Part shown: positions 36,275-45,942 of the stretch, piece after piece
How the letters are laid out: each line of letters begins with the position of its first letter
How positions within the stretch are numbered: position 1 is the stretch's first letter
Assembly (NCBI RefSeq): GCF_000007345.1
Contig: NC_003552.1
Span: 1,612,001-1,676,000 of the forward strand
Source: Methanosarcina acetivorans C2A
Lineage (GTDB): Archaea; Halobacteriota; Methanosarcinia; Methanosarcinales; Methanosarcinaceae
Direction of reading: 5' to 3'
Length of the DNA: 64,000 nt
Position numbers and translations under genes: made by a program
Notes under the pieces: model-generated
Databases searched by the model: none
What the model was told of the DNA's origin: nothing
The model's input: the letters and a program-made list of their open reading frames with translations, nothing else

Positions 36275-36365
36275 ATAAAAAGGTCACGAAAACACCAGTA
36301 AATCTATAAAGGAAAGCAATCCGAGAAATCCTTTGGTGTTATGCTTTTCCCAATGGAGGGAAGCC

Positions 36366-37007
36366 ATGAATATGATAAAACGATTTAAGGTAAGCTTTTC
36401 AAAAATATTTAACAAGCTGTTCAAGAAAAAAGGAGCATGCATAGGTATCTACGGTCCCCCCAATGCCGGCAAGACAACCCTTAGCAATCGCATTCTCCGG
36501 GACTGGGTCGGAAGCGAGGAAACAATGGGCTCAGTTTCACATATCGCCCACGAAACCAGACATGCAAAAAGAAGGAACGGGCTCATCATCGAAACTAACG
36601 GGCATACTATCAGCCTTGATATTGTGGATACCCCCGGACTTGCAACAAAGATCGACTTCCATGACTTCATGGAACAAGGAATGAGTGACTCTGAGTCAAA
36701 GAAAAGGTCAAAAGAAGCTACAGAAGGCGTAATTGAAGCTGTCAAATGGCTGGATGATCTTGATGGGGTCATACTGGTGATGGATTCCACAGAAAACCCC
36801 TATACTCAGGTTAACGTAACTGTGATAGGGAATATGGAAGCCAGAAACCTGCCGCTTCTCATCGTAGCAAACAAAGTAGACCTTCCTGATGCGGACCCAG
36901 GAGTCATAAAGGAAGCCTTCCCTCAACACCCCATGGTACCAGTCTCGGCACTTGAAGGAATGGGAATGGACTCATTCTATGAAGCTCTGGCCAAGCAGTT
37001 CGGGTGA
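36366..37007 (+). CDS. Era-like GTP-binding protein
   Basis: A 213-residue small GTPase. G1 is GIYGPPNAGKTT, G3 is DIVDTPGLATK, G4 is VANKVD, and a G5-like PVSALEG follows. A basic amphipathic N-terminus (MNMIKRFKVSFSKIFNKLFKKK) could touch membrane or RNA. GGAGGG precedes ATG 36366; an in-frame upstream start is rejected. The next gene, a DUF2073 protein, starts at the stop codon, so the two are translationally coupled, as commonly seen for this pair in Euryarchaeota. The likely role is ribosome biogenesis or translation. Confidence 0.88.
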   Translation: MNMIKRFKVSFSKIFNKLFKKKGACIGIYGPPNAGKTTLSNRILRDWVGSEETMGSVSHIAHETRHAKRRNGLIIETNGHTISLDIVDTPGLATKIDFHDFMEQGMSDSESKKRSKEATEGVIEAVKWLDDLDGVILVMDSTENPYTQVNVTVIGNMEARNLPLLIVANKVDLPDADPGVIKEAFPQHPMVPVSALEGMGMDSFYEALAKQFG

Positions 37008-37012
37008 TCAAA

Positions 37013-37372
37013 ATGCAGGGAATCCAACTTGATCTTATATCCGAAGCCAGGATTTCTCAGATGGCTTCTATGGAAAAAGTCCGGTACATAATCGACGAGG
37101 TGCGGAAGGGCAAAATCCTTGTACTTGAAAAAGGGCTTAACCCAATGGAGGAAGCAAAACTCATTGAGATGACAATGTCAGCAATTCAACCGGACGTGTT
37201 TTCAGGAATAGAGATGCAAAGCTACCCTGCAAACGCAGAATCCTCTTTGCTGGGTAAGTTATTCAAAAAACAAAACAGCAAGAGACTTACGGTGATAGGG
37301 CCCGCAAACCAGCTCAAAACCCTTAAAAAGGACAGGAATCTGATCAGTGCACTTGTCTCTGCAAGTAAGTAA
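37013..37372 (+). CDS. DUF2073 family protein
   Basis: A 119-residue protein beginning MQGIQLDLISEARISQMASM. A helical segment with KVRYIIDEVRKGKILVLEKGLNP and EAKLIEMTMSAI is typical of archaeal DUF2073, which regularly follows an Era-like GTPase gene. The function is unknown but presumably linked to that GTPase. I use ATG 37013 after GGTGAT; a GTG at 37004 overlapping the upstream gene is also possible. Confidence 0.85.
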   Translation: MQGIQLDLISEARISQMASMEKVRYIIDEVRKGKILVLEKGLNPMEEAKLIEMTMSAIQPDVFSGIEMQSYPANAESSLLGKLFKKQNSKRLTVIGPANQLKTLKKDRNLISALVSASK

Positions 37373-37378
37373 AACGAA

Positions 37379-37903
37379 GTGGAAACGATGTGTGCCCAGA
37401 AGACCCACCAAGACCTGGAAGCAAAAATATCCCCTCCTCAGTCCCTAGGCTCCTTTGAGATGGGCAGGAACGACGTTAACGTAGTCTGTACCTACGGAAA
37501 AATTGCAGTATGGTTTGGACGAAAGGTTCCTGATTATATTATAGCGCAGGTACTCATAGGAATCTCAAAGGTAGATCCATCTACTGTTCACGAGTTTGAA
37601 ATCATCTGCGATTTTGATGAGATTACGGAGTATGAAAGCAAAGGGTACATACTGGTTTCCTATGGTAAAACCGCCGGCGGCTATCGTGTAAACTATAGTA
37701 TTCCTTTTTCCAACAAAAAAGCCCTCTTCCATCTTTCCCGGTTCGTACTTGAAGAACTCCAGAAAGGAGAGGTACGTAAGGACTTCTACTGGAACGGGAG
37801 TGATTGTGACATCCAGCGGCTCTATAAGGAGTTCAGTAACAATATTGACAGCTGGGAACTAAAAGCTATTAATTATAAAACTGAGCCGCAAACAAACCGA
37901 TAA
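37379..37903 (+). CDS. Hypothetical protein downstream of Era-like/DUF2073
   Basis: A 174-residue soluble protein starting at GTG 37379 or ATG 37388, six bases after the DUF2073 gene. It is therefore probably the third gene of that operon. Its sequence (VNVVCTYGKIAVWFGRKVPDYII, then KVDPSTVHEFEIICDFDEITEYESKGYIL) suggests an alpha/beta fold. No motif was recognised and no function is assigned. Confidence 0.75.
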   Translation: METMCAQKTHQDLEAKISPPQSLGSFEMGRNDVNVVCTYGKIAVWFGRKVPDYIIAQVLIGISKVDPSTVHEFEIICDFDEITEYESKGYILVSYGKTAGGYRVNYSIPFSNKKALFHLSRFVLEELQKGEVRKDFYWNGSDCDIQRLYKEFSNNIDSWELKAINYKTEPQTNR

Positions 37904-38248
37904 ACTTTCGGCAAGAACAGGATAGACGGAAGCTTCCAGAAATTTATCCTGAAATCCTTACCAATAAGTTTAAGAAAGCGAAAAAAAGTTATCTGGCAGG
38001 ATTTCAGAAACTAAATTCAGTTTTACATTCCGTACTTACGGTAGATATGGTAAATACGGTATGTATCTACGATAATTATTTACATTACTTTATAGTTTCA
38101 AGATACAGCACACATAGTCTCAGGATCTTCGCCGGTATTTTGAGATTAGTATCAGTTATCCGATAAAAGTAAGTAAATTGAAAGTTAAGCACTTATTATT
38201 TTCTGTTATCTATTGAGAACTCAACTCAATACTTTTTGGAGAACTTCT
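37904..38248 (+). other. Gene-free promoter region with inverted repeat
   Basis: GTAGAT near 38041 and ATCTAC near 38064 form an inverted repeat around 'tggtaaatacggtatg', upstream of a TATA-like TTTATAG (about 38090). It may be an operator for the hexuloisomerase gene; there is no further support. Confidence 0.35.
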
Positions 38249-38863
38249 ATGAAAAAAGATCAGGTAAATGACTGTAAAGATGTAATTTTATCAATGGAAC
38301 TTATGGTAGACAATCTCAGTGATGTTGTCAAGATGCTTGACTGTCAGGCTATAGAAAGCATGCTTCAAAAAATAATGGAGGGGGAGAGGGTATTTGTAAT
38401 GGGTGCCGGGCGTTCCGGGCTTGTTGCCAAGGCTTTCGCAATGAGGCTGATGCATCTCGGATTTAGTGTTTATGTCGTTGGTGAGACCACAACCCCTGCA
38501 GTCCATCCTCAAGATGTCGTTATTGCTATTTCAGGGTCAGGAGAAACCCGTTCCATAGCAAATCTCGGAAGAATAGTAAAGGAGATCGGTTCAACTCTCA
38601 TAACTGTCACTTCCAAGAAAGATTCATCACTTGGTAAAATTTCTGATATAACTATGGTCCTTCCGAGCAAGACCAAAAATGATCATGATGCAGGGGGCTC
38701 CCTTGAAAAAAATATGAGGGGAGATTACAAGAATTTGCCTCCACTGGGCACTGCTTTTGAAATCACTTCCCTTGTCTTCCTTGACTCGGTAATTGCCCAG
38801 CTGATTACGCTTACAGGTGCTTCGGAAGCAGAACTCAAGTCCAGGCACACAAATATTGAATAA
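38249..38863 (+). CDS. hxlB: 6-phospho-3-hexuloisomerase
   Basis: A 204-residue SIS-domain protein. GERVFVMGAGRSGLVAKAFAMRLMHLGF and VVIAISGSGETRSIANLGRIVKEIGSTLI form the sugar-phosphate-binding site, and PLGTAFEITSLVFLDSVIAQL matches the Phi/HxlB family. It interconverts hexulose-6-phosphate and fructose-6-phosphate, which in archaea lacking the oxidative pentose pathway supplies ribulose-5-phosphate. The ATG at 38249 follows TTGGAG. The partner hexulose-phosphate synthase is not in the window. Confidence 0.9.
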   Translation: MKKDQVNDCKDVILSMELMVDNLSDVVKMLDCQAIESMLQKIMEGERVFVMGAGRSGLVAKAFAMRLMHLGFSVYVVGETTTPAVHPQDVVIAISGSGETRSIANLGRIVKEIGSTLITVTSKKDSSLGKISDITMVLPSKTKNDHDAGGSLEKNMRGDYKNLPPLGTAFEITSLVFLDSVIAQLITLTGASEAELKSRHTNIE

Positions 38864-38982
38864 CGGACTTAGCATTGGATAATGGCTTTAAAATAAACGT
38901 CTGAATAAACGGATTAGGTTGCTTAAAATAAGCAGGATTTTAAAGGATGTAATTTATTGCAGGGACATAAGGAGGGTGTAAC

Positions 38983-40095
38983 TTGAAGGAAATCAGTTTT
39001 TCAGAAAACGTATCCCGGATAGATACTTCCGGGATCAGAAAGATTTTCGAAGCTGCAGGTTCAAATGCCATCAACCTTGGGCTCGGACAGCCTGACTTCG
39101 ATACCCCGGTACACATAAAAACCGCAGCAATCGAAGCCATAAATGAAGGTTTTACGGGTTATACCGTAGGCCCGGGAATCCCTGAACTGAGAGAAGCCCT
39201 GAGCCAGAAATTCCTGGAGGAAAATGGTTTTTCTGTTTCTCCTCAGGAAATAATTGTAACCTCAGGCGCATCTGAAGCTCTTACCATTGCCCTTGCAGCC
39301 CTCCTTAATGTCGGAGATGAAGTTCTGATCTCAAACCCCGGCTTTGTGTCCTACAACGCCCTGACTGAGATCCTGAACGGAAAGGTGGTAAGCGTTCCCC
39401 TGGCAGAAGACCTTACCATGAAGCCGGACGCTGTCCTCGAGAGAATAACTCCTAAGACAAAAGCCCTTATCCTTAACTCTCCATCCAACCCTACAGGTGC
39501 GGTCTCAAGCAGGGCAGATATCAAAGCCCTTGCCGAGATTGCAGATGACCATAACATAACCATCATTTCTGACGAGGTCTACGAGTACTTCATCTATGAA
39601 GGCGAACACGTAAGCCCTGCCAGCTATTCGGATAATGTGGTCACTATAAACGCTACCTCAAAAAGCTATTCCATGACAGGCTGGAGGCTCGGATATCTTG
39701 CAGCCAGGAAAGAGTACATAGCCCAGATGAACAAAGTCCACCAGTACATACAGGCCTGTGCAAATTCAATTGCTCAGAAGGCTGCCTATGCCGCAGTTAC
39801 CGGCCCGAAAGACTCGGTCAATGCAATGCGTGAAGAGTTCCGAAAACGCAGGGACTTACTCGTAAAAGGGCTCAATGAGCTGGGAATGGAGTGTGCTTTT
39901 CCGAAAGGGGCTTTTTACGCCTTTCCGAAAGTTGAAAACTCAGCTGAGGTCGCCTCTAAAATGATCTCAAACGGGGTTGTAGTTGTCCCGGGAACAGCCT
40001 TCGGAAGCGAAGGTGACGGCTATATAAGAATTTCCTATGCAGCCTCAATGAAAGATATTGAAAAATCCCTTGCCATTATGGAAAAAGTGCTCTGA
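38983..40095 (+). CDS. Class I/II PLP-dependent aminotransferase (aspartate aminotransferase-like)
   Basis: A 370-residue fold-type I aminotransferase. Substrate region INLGLGQPDFDTP, central NSPSNPTGAV, ISDEVYEYF, and PLP-lysine motif TSKSYSMTGWRLGYLA are all intact, with a C-terminal GEGYIRISYA-type arginine site (GDGYIRISYA). It transfers amino groups between aspartate or aromatic amino acids and 2-oxoglutarate. The start is TTG at 38983, placed by a strong GGAGGGTG 6-7 bases upstream. Confidence 0.9.
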   Translation: MKEISFSENVSRIDTSGIRKIFEAAGSNAINLGLGQPDFDTPVHIKTAAIEAINEGFTGYTVGPGIPELREALSQKFLEENGFSVSPQEIIVTSGASEALTIALAALLNVGDEVLISNPGFVSYNALTEILNGKVVSVPLAEDLTMKPDAVLERITPKTKALILNSPSNPTGAVSSRADIKALAEIADDHNITIISDEVYEYFIYEGEHVSPASYSDNVVTINATSKSYSMTGWRLGYLAARKEYIAQMNKVHQYIQACANSIAQKAAYAAVTGPKDSVNAMREEFRKRRDLLVKGLNELGMECAFPKGAFYAFPKVENSAEVASKMISNGVVVVPGTAFGSEGDGYIRISYAASMKDIEKSLAIMEKVL

Positions 40096-40401
40096 GACTT
40101 TTTAGGGAGAAAGACTTTTTTCTTTCTCTTTTCTCTTCTTTTTTCCTGCTTGGTTTCTTTTGTTCCGTTTTTACTTTTTTATTACTTTGTTCTTTTTTGC
40201 TATTCTAGTTTCACTTCTTTTATTCCTGTATTCTTTTTTTGTTACTCTGCTTTTACTCCTCTAATTCCTCTATTCTTTTTTATTCCCTACCCCTGTCTTT
40301 TATTCTTCTATTCTTTTTTGTTCCCTGTTCCTTTTTCTTTTTCTAAACTCCCATTTGACCGGTAGGCGCCCACACATGCCGTAGTTTGTTTCGCCCATCA
40401 G
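40096..40401 (+). other. T-rich low-complexity region
   Basis: Almost 250 bp of pyrimidine-rich sequence with repeated 'tattcttttttgtt' motifs. The T-runs right after the aminotransferase gene could act as a transcription terminator. No gene. Confidence 0.5.
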
Positions 40402-41150
40402 TCATTCCTCCTCATTTAAAATTCTTATGTATTCTTCTACTAGGGATTTTCCCATTCCCAGAATTTGTGCAATTTCCTCACTTTTCATCGTTTTGCTAAG
40501 CTTTTCTACCTTTTTGTATGCTTTTATGTACCTATCACACGCTTCCTGCGTGTGATTTGTCATTCTTGCAATATCCGGTGTTTGATATCCTTTTTTGTAC
40601 AAGTTTAGTATAATCCTCTTGTGAGTGACTGCTCTACCAATATCATGTATGATCCCTCTTGTTGGCAATATCTCGCCTGTTCTTTGCATGTACTCCTTTG
40701 CCTGTTTGCTTACCGTACCCGTGGAAACATTTAGCAGATATGCCATATCAGAATGTGTTAGCAGTGCTCCCTGTTATATGCCTCTTTAAAGATCCTAACT
40801 ACTTTTGTTTCCATAATTTCTCTATCTGAATACCCTTCCTTCTTCATCTCCAGGTCATCTTTGGAAATCAGGGTCAAAACAATTGGTGTTAATGGTGTTT
40901 TCTTACTGTTTTTACCATAATTTGGTTTCTCTGAAGCCTTTGCTCCATACCACAAAATCTGTCCAACTTCCAGTTTCCATGGCTCTCTATAAGATTTCCT
41001 CACCACTTCCACAAGATCATTGGCAAACATTTCCTGAATTTTGTCACCTGCAATAAACTGGTAATCATTCTGTATCAGATCCAGAACTGAACCTTTCAGG
41101 GAGCCTGTTACCTTTGTTTCAATCATTGACGGTACTTTCATCTGCTCCAT
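40402..41150 (-). pseudogene. DUF1670-type HTH gene, frameshifted
   Basis: Two adjacent frames, 41150-40758 and 40746-40402, together encode one DUF1670-like protein. The first ends ...KEAYNREHC*. The next frame, read just before its first ATG, continues ALLTHSDMAYLLNVSTG, aligning with ALLTQAGIAILLGESTK of the gene upstream. Adding one G to the GGG run at the junction would restore NRGALLTHSD, so a single-base deletion (or sequencing error) explains the break. The C-terminal part has two HTH-like helical units, including QTPDIARMTNHTQEACDRYI. The start is ATG 41150 or 41141. Confidence 0.8.
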
Positions 41151-41968
41151 CTCCCCGAACTGTTTTTTGGACCTGTTTCCGTGTTCGTTCTGCTGGTCTC
41201 TTTTTTTCCAAAAATGCTATGAAGCTGGTCTAAACGTTCCTGATGTTCCTCGGTAGAATAAGTCTCAATCAGCTCTTTGTATTCCTGAATTGTTTTTTCA
41301 GAAAGCCCTGTTATGATCCTGAGTTCTTCATCTTCGAATCCCTCTTCCGTCAGCACCATAATTCTTGCAAAATCCTTTACATAACGCATTATGGCTTCGC
41401 CACTATGTTGGGTCTTTCTCTCAATCTCGGTATATTCATACCCTTTAAGATATAGCTCCAGAATCCGTTTTTTGTGGCTTACTCCGGGACCTATATCCTT
41501 CCATTTTCCTCTGGTTGGCACCAGTTCCCCATTCTCTTCCAGCGCTTCTATATGTCGTGAAATTGTCTTTGTACTCTCTCCCAGAAGAATTGCTATGCCA
41601 GCCTGGGTGAGCAAAGCGCCCTGAGTGTGTGCTTCATTACTTATGCGCATGATCCGTTTATCCAGCAGCTCTCGCTGGTTCTTAACTTTGCAGTCTTCAG
41701 GGTCATAGATGGTGATACTGACAGAAACCAGATTCATTTCGTCAACTGGTACGCCAGGAGGAACGTCTTTGGAAACTCCATGGAAGATAACTTGGCTTTC
41801 TTTGCGCTGGCTGCTGAAATATAGATCAATATAGGAAATGAAGAGTTCAGACAGCGATCTGCAGACAGCACGAGGAAAGGAATAATCCTGCATCAGTTCA
41901 TTGTAAAGTTGTGTCTGTAATTGGCGATTAAAAGTTGAGAGATATTCTTTTGGGATTTTAACGACCAT
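41138..41968 (-). CDS. DUF1670 family helix-turn-helix protein
   Basis: A 276-residue protein whose N-terminal 110 residues are of mixed fold. A HTH (TQAGIAILLGESTKTISRHI) follows, then ELVPTRGKWKDIGPGVSHKKRILELYLKGYEYTEIE and a second HTH-like segment. This matches DUF1670, a family common in Methanosarcina. It is probably DNA-binding with unknown target. The ATG at 41968 follows GGTGG. Its 3' end overlaps the frameshifted paralogue downstream. The pair looks like an old tandem duplication. Confidence 0.8.
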   Translation of the reverse strand: MVVKIPKEYLSTFNRQLQTQLYNELMQDYSFPRAVCRSLSELFISYIDLYFSSQRKESQVIFHGVSKDVPPGVPVDEMNLVSVSITIYDPEDCKVKNQRELLDKRIMRISNEAHTQGALLTQAGIAILLGESTKTISRHIEALEENGELVPTRGKWKDIGPGVSHKKRILELYLKGYEYTEIERKTQHSGEAIMRYVKDFARIMVLTEEGFEDEELRIITGLSEKTIQEYKELIETYSTEEHQERLDQLHSIFGKKETSRTNTETGPKNSSGRWSR

Positions 41969-42140
41969 TAGTGCCACCAACAATGCTTTGGTGACAAGAG
42001 TAGATAAACAATCGGTCAGAAGGGAGTATTTTCTTCTACTCTTTTTTCTTCTACTACTATTTTCATTCCTTTCTCCTGTTCCCGGAATAACACTGTAAAC
42101 TTTGGGAATATTTATATTGGGGCATCCCGATACCCTGATA

Positions 42141-42257
42141 TGAAGAAATGTGCTTATTGCAACTGTTCCGCAGCCTGCTATCTATATTATTTTGCAATGA
42201 CCTTTTTCCCGGTGATGTTGCCGGAACGTTTCTGTCCATTGAAAATTATGCGTTGAA
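42141..42257 (+). CDS. Possible 38-residue Cys-rich small protein
   Basis: A short frame, MKKCAYCNCSAACYLYYF..., has five cysteines and starts about 30 bp after a TATA box (ATTTATATT, about 42110). It could therefore be a leaderless mRNA. No second copy is available to test it. The rest of 41969-42352 holds the divergent promoter region of the DUF1670 genes and a 9-bp perfect hairpin ATTTTTGTG/CACAAAAAT near 42297-42321, just upstream of the CcdA-like gene. Confidence 0.3.
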
Positions 42258-42352
42258 AGTTGTCTATGTCAAAAAGTATGTGTCATCTGAAGGAGAATTT
42301 TTGTGTGTTTTCACAAAAATAGCTTCTGAAGAGAGGTGCGAAAGAGAGAGCT

Positions 42353-43273
42353 ATGTGCCTTATGTCTGTAACTAAAGGAACTCTTGCATTCATGTCTATT
42401 TTTTTGTTACTGAGCCCTGCTTCCGGTTCGTTCATCCCAACGGCAAACGGGTCAAATGGCTATTTTTACGAAATCTCAAACTCAATAGAAGTTCTCCTGC
42501 TGGAAACCATCGAACCCCCTGCCCTGCTTTTCATCCCTGAGTCCTCGGATCCCCTCACAGGAAGCAGAGATGGAAACAATAAGCACCTTGAGAAAATGAG
42601 CCCTTTTTTAATCCTGATAGCGGGCATCCTTGCAGGTTTTAACCCTTGCCTGCTTGCAGTAATGGCTTTTCTGGCTTCTGTCACTCTTGCTCAGACAGGA
42701 GGTAGAAAAGAGATGCTCAAAATCACCCTGGGCTTTTCTGCGGGCATTTTCACCATGTACATGTTTGCAGGAATAAGCATTTTGAGTACTGTCAGTTTCC
42801 TGCCTGAATTCCGGAGCCATTTTACGGCGATTACGATCCTGCTGACCGCCTTGCTTGGGTTCTGGCACATTTATGATGCTTATTGGCTTAGAACACATGC
42901 AAAGTCGACCTTCAAGACTCCGAAATCCCTGAAGGACTTTATGAGCCGTATGGGTGAAAAAAACCTCCTGCTTCTGTCCTTTCTCGCAGGGAGTATGTTT
43001 TCTCTGGTCAAGGCTCCCTGCGTAGGGGCAATCTATCTCTCAATCCTGAGTATGCTGGCAGTAAAAACCGATATTATAAGAGGAATAGCCTACATGGGGA
43101 TCTACAACTTTGGCCTTCTGCTCCCTGTAATGTGCCTTGGTCTTTTACTGTCCTTCGGGTTGAGCCCTAAAAAAGTCACCGAATTCCGTGAAAAAAGAAG
43201 GGTGGAGATAAGGCTGATAACAGGGCTGATACTCATTGTCCTTGCCCTGCTGATGCAGCTCAGGATACTCTAA
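42353..43273 (+). CDS. CcdA/DsbD-like thiol-transporting membrane protein
   Basis: A 306-residue protein with an N-terminal signal-like helix, an extracellular segment to about residue 80, and then six predicted membrane helices. Two conserved cysteines lie in helices as in CcdA: GFNPCLLAVMAFL and LVKAPCVGAIYL. Such proteins pass reducing power from cytosolic thioredoxin to extracytoplasmic disulfides, for example in cytochrome c maturation. No cytochrome gene is adjacent. The ribosome-binding site is weak (AGAGAG). Confidence 0.82.
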   Translation: MCLMSVTKGTLAFMSIFLLLSPASGSFIPTANGSNGYFYEISNSIEVLLLETIEPPALLFIPESSDPLTGSRDGNNKHLEKMSPFLILIAGILAGFNPCLLAVMAFLASVTLAQTGGRKEMLKITLGFSAGIFTMYMFAGISILSTVSFLPEFRSHFTAITILLTALLGFWHIYDAYWLRTHAKSTFKTPKSLKDFMSRMGEKNLLLLSFLAGSMFSLVKAPCVGAIYLSILSMLAVKTDIIRGIAYMGIYNFGLLLPVMCLGLLLSFGLSPKKVTEFREKRRVEIRLITGLILIVLALLMQLRIL

Positions 43274-43363
43274 ATAAAAGATACTTTGAATAAAAGTCAG
43301 ATAAGGAGTCAGAGGCAAAAAGATATTCAAATGAAGATATTCAAATAAAAGCCAGATAAGGAA

Positions 43364-44380
43364 TCAGAGCGTGGACTCCTCATCCGGTTCTTCCGTTGAG
43401 GGCTCTTCTGAAGCCCGAAGGCGCTTTTCTTCAATCATTTCCAGAAGCCTGTCCATTACTTCTTCGATTCCTTCTCCGGTAATTGTGGAGATGTTCAGCT
43501 CGATCTCATCCATTTTCCTGAACTCCGGCCTATCGGCTTTGTTGGCAACCACGAGCAGGGGTAGGTCAAAGTTTTCCCTGATTTCGGCAAGCAGGCGTTT
43601 CTGGTCTTCAATCTCATATCCGCAACTCTCACTCGGGTCCATAATGAACATTACAACCGCATCCAGGAAGTGGATTGCTGTGATTGCCTGGCGTTCGATA
43701 TCGTTTCTCTCAGCCATCGGACGGTCAAGGAGCCCGGGGGTATCCATGACCTGATAACGGATTCCGTCCCGTATGAAGTGGCCGATTGTTACTCCTTTTG
43801 TTGTGAAGGGATATGGGGCTATTTCCGGGCTTGCTCCGGTAATTTTCGAAACAAAACTTGATTTTCCTACGTTTGGGTAGCCCGCAATTACAATTGTGGG
43901 TTCGTCCTGAACATCAGGGAGTTTCCTGAGGATGTTTCTGGCTTCATTCAGAAAGAGTAGGTCCTTATTGATGGACTTGATTATGGAGGCAAGCCTTCCG
44001 AAGGCTTCTTTCCTGACAGGATCGGGAGTATCTGCATCCCGCATTTTTCCTACATAGCTTCTTGCCACCTCATGGATCTTCCTGCTTGCCCAGTCTACGG
44101 AGGCCAGAGACATTTTGAGTTTTTCTACGCCCACAAGGATATCGGTCAGTTCATAATAAAATCTGGGTAGCTGTTCAAAACTTGGAAAGCGCCGGACTAT
44201 GTTTGCAAGGTTATCCGTGAAAATGTTTGCAGCCGTCAGCACCATAGACTCGTTAGCTCTGAGCCGGCTTTCCCTCCCCTCAATAGTTTTCCCGGACATT
44301 GCTCTTGCTGCCCGTTTGAAAGCTTTATTAGTTAACTCCTCGGAAGTAGGAACTGTGTGAATTTTTTCAAATATCATCAT
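43364..44380 (-). CDS. NOG1-like GTPase
   Basis: A 338-residue protein. Residues 1-160 are the helical NOG1 N-terminal domain (MIFEKIHTVPTSEELTNKAF, then FPSFEQLPRFYYELTDIL). The G domain has G1 AGYPNVGKSS, G2 FTTKGV, G3 DTPGLLDRP and G4 VANKAD. The C-terminal tail is rich in Glu and Ser. NOG1 in eukaryotes serves 60S ribosome assembly, and the archaeal protein probably acts on the large subunit. It is convergent with the CcdA-like gene. Confidence 0.92.
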   Translation of the reverse strand: MMIFEKIHTVPTSEELTNKAFKRAARAMSGKTIEGRESRLRANESMVLTAANIFTDNLANIVRRFPSFEQLPRFYYELTDILVGVEKLKMSLASVDWASRKIHEVARSYVGKMRDADTPDPVRKEAFGRLASIIKSINKDLLFLNEARNILRKLPDVQDEPTIVIAGYPNVGKSSFVSKITGASPEIAPYPFTTKGVTIGHFIRDGIRYQVMDTPGLLDRPMAERNDIERQAITAIHFLDAVVMFIMDPSESCGYEIEDQKRLLAEIRENFDLPLLVVANKADRPEFRKMDEIELNISTITGEGIEEVMDRLLEMIEEKRLRASEEPSTEEPDEESTL

Positions 44381-44903
44381 TTTCTAACCCTCTGGGGGCT
44401 CTGTTAATCTATATAAAGGTTTTTCTGAGTGAGGAAGTTTAGCAGAAAAATCTAAATTCCGTAAGCAAAAGTTTTTCAAAAGTTCCTGAGCGGAGTTTCT
44501 TTACTTTTCTTATTCGGATTCTCTAAACAGCTTCTCTCTAGGCTTTTTCTGCCCAAAAACCTGTACAATCCCGGAAAACTGCCCGGGAAGATAATTAAGT
44601 TCTGGGCTTCATAGCATACGAAATTTTAATATAACTTTAAATTATACTTGTTCCTTTCTATTAAGCTCGATCTGGAGCAATATTCAAGAAATGTAAAATA
44701 CTGTCTAATTTACATTTGTTTGTTGACTGCTCAATAATCGATTACAATTCTGGTTCTATCAGAAGTTTCAGTTATAAATTATTATAATAGACTTAAATAC
44801 AGGCAGGAAAAAGGCTGTATTTTTAAGTAGAACCGGACTTTATTTATATTTGTAATTGTAATTTGTATTAGGTATTTGTAATCATTAATTATGGCAAATT
44901 AAG
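44381..44903. other. Gene-free region
   Basis: AT-rich intergenic DNA between divergent NOG1-like and HTH-CBS genes. It has several TATA-like elements near 44610-44880 and no supported gene or hairpin. Confidence 0.4.
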
Positions 44904-44999
44904 ATTGTGGTAAATTAAGATTGTGGTAAATTAAGATTGTGGTAAATTAAGATTGTGGTAAATTAAGATTGTGGTAAATTAAGATTGTGGTAAATTAAG
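44904..44999. repeat. 16-bp tandem repeat, six copies
   Basis: attgtggtaaattaag is repeated six times without change, ending directly before a TATA-like TATATACT (45001-45008). A seventh, diverged unit (atggcaaattaag) precedes. It may affect the promoter of the HTH-CBS gene. Confidence 0.92.
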
Positions 45000-45066
45000 G
45001 TATATACTATTCTTGACATATGTTATTTCATCCTGATACAAGGTATATGAAATTGATGGTGGTAGT

Positions 45067-45942
45067 ATGGAACTCACTCCGATTCAAAAAGACATTATTA
45101 TTGCATTAATCAACCTTCAGCGGCAAAAAGACAGGGCAATTAAAGGGGAAGAAATTGCCGAAGTTATCCAGCGAAACCCTGGTACGGTCCGCAACCAGAT
45201 GCAGTTACTAAAGGCTCTTGGGCTGGTTGAAGGCGTACCCGGGCCAAAGGGAGGTTATAAACCAACAGGGGCAGCATATGATGCTTTACGCATCCAGCAG
45301 TTGAAAAACGAATCCGTTGTTCCAATCTACAGGAATAATGTGATCGTTAACGGGGCAACAGCTGCAGAAATCAGCTTTACGACCGTCCGGAATCCCGATG
45401 CATGTAATGGAGTAATAAGGGTAATAGGTAATATCAAGGACTTTGTAATGGATGACAAGCTGCAGGTAGGGCCAACCCCCGTAAACCGCCTCATAGTCCG
45501 GGGGGAAGTTACGGGGAGAGACGACACCAACAACTCAATTCTTTTTAACATCACAGAAATGATCTCTCTGCCTAAAAAGCATGTCAAACATTATATGAAG
45601 TATCCTCCGCTGCTTGTGAACCTCAATGCCAGTATCCAGGAAGCAACAAGGCTTTTTATCCGGAATAACGTACACGGAGCCCCTGTAGAAGACAAAGGAA
45701 AAATCGTAGGGATAATTACCTATACTGATATTGCACACGCCATTGCCCAGGGAAAGCCCAATGTCAAGGTCAAGGACATAATGACAAAAGAGCTGATAAC
45801 GGTTGACGGGGACATGCAGCTCTATGATGTGGTAAAACTCTTCCACAAGTATAATGTGGGAAGGCTTATTGTAACAATCAACGGAGTTCCCAAGGGGACC
45901 CTGTCAAAAACCGATGTTCTGAACGAACTTGCTGTATATTGA
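45067..45942 (+). CDS. HTH and tandem CBS-domain regulator
   Basis: A 291-residue protein. Residues 1-75 form a winged helix (MELTPIQKDIIIALINLQRQ... RNPGTVRNQMQLLKALGLVEG). A middle segment (about 80-175) is an unassigned beta-rich domain. Two C-terminal CBS repeats follow: PPLLVNLNASIQEATRLFI..HGAPV.. and VKDIMTKELITVDGDMQLYDVV. CBS pairs usually sense adenine nucleotides or SAM. It probably works as a ligand-responsive transcription factor. GGTGG precedes the ATG. Confidence 0.88.
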   Translation: MELTPIQKDIIIALINLQRQKDRAIKGEEIAEVIQRNPGTVRNQMQLLKALGLVEGVPGPKGGYKPTGAAYDALRIQQLKNESVVPIYRNNVIVNGATAAEISFTTVRNPDACNGVIRVIGNIKDFVMDDKLQVGPTPVNRLIVRGEVTGRDDTNNSILFNITEMISLPKKHVKHYMKYPPLLVNLNASIQEATRLFIRNNVHGAPVEDKGKIVGIITYTDIAHAIAQGKPNVKVKDIMTKELITVDGDMQLYDVVKLFHKYNVGRLIVTINGVPKGTLSKTDVLNELAVY

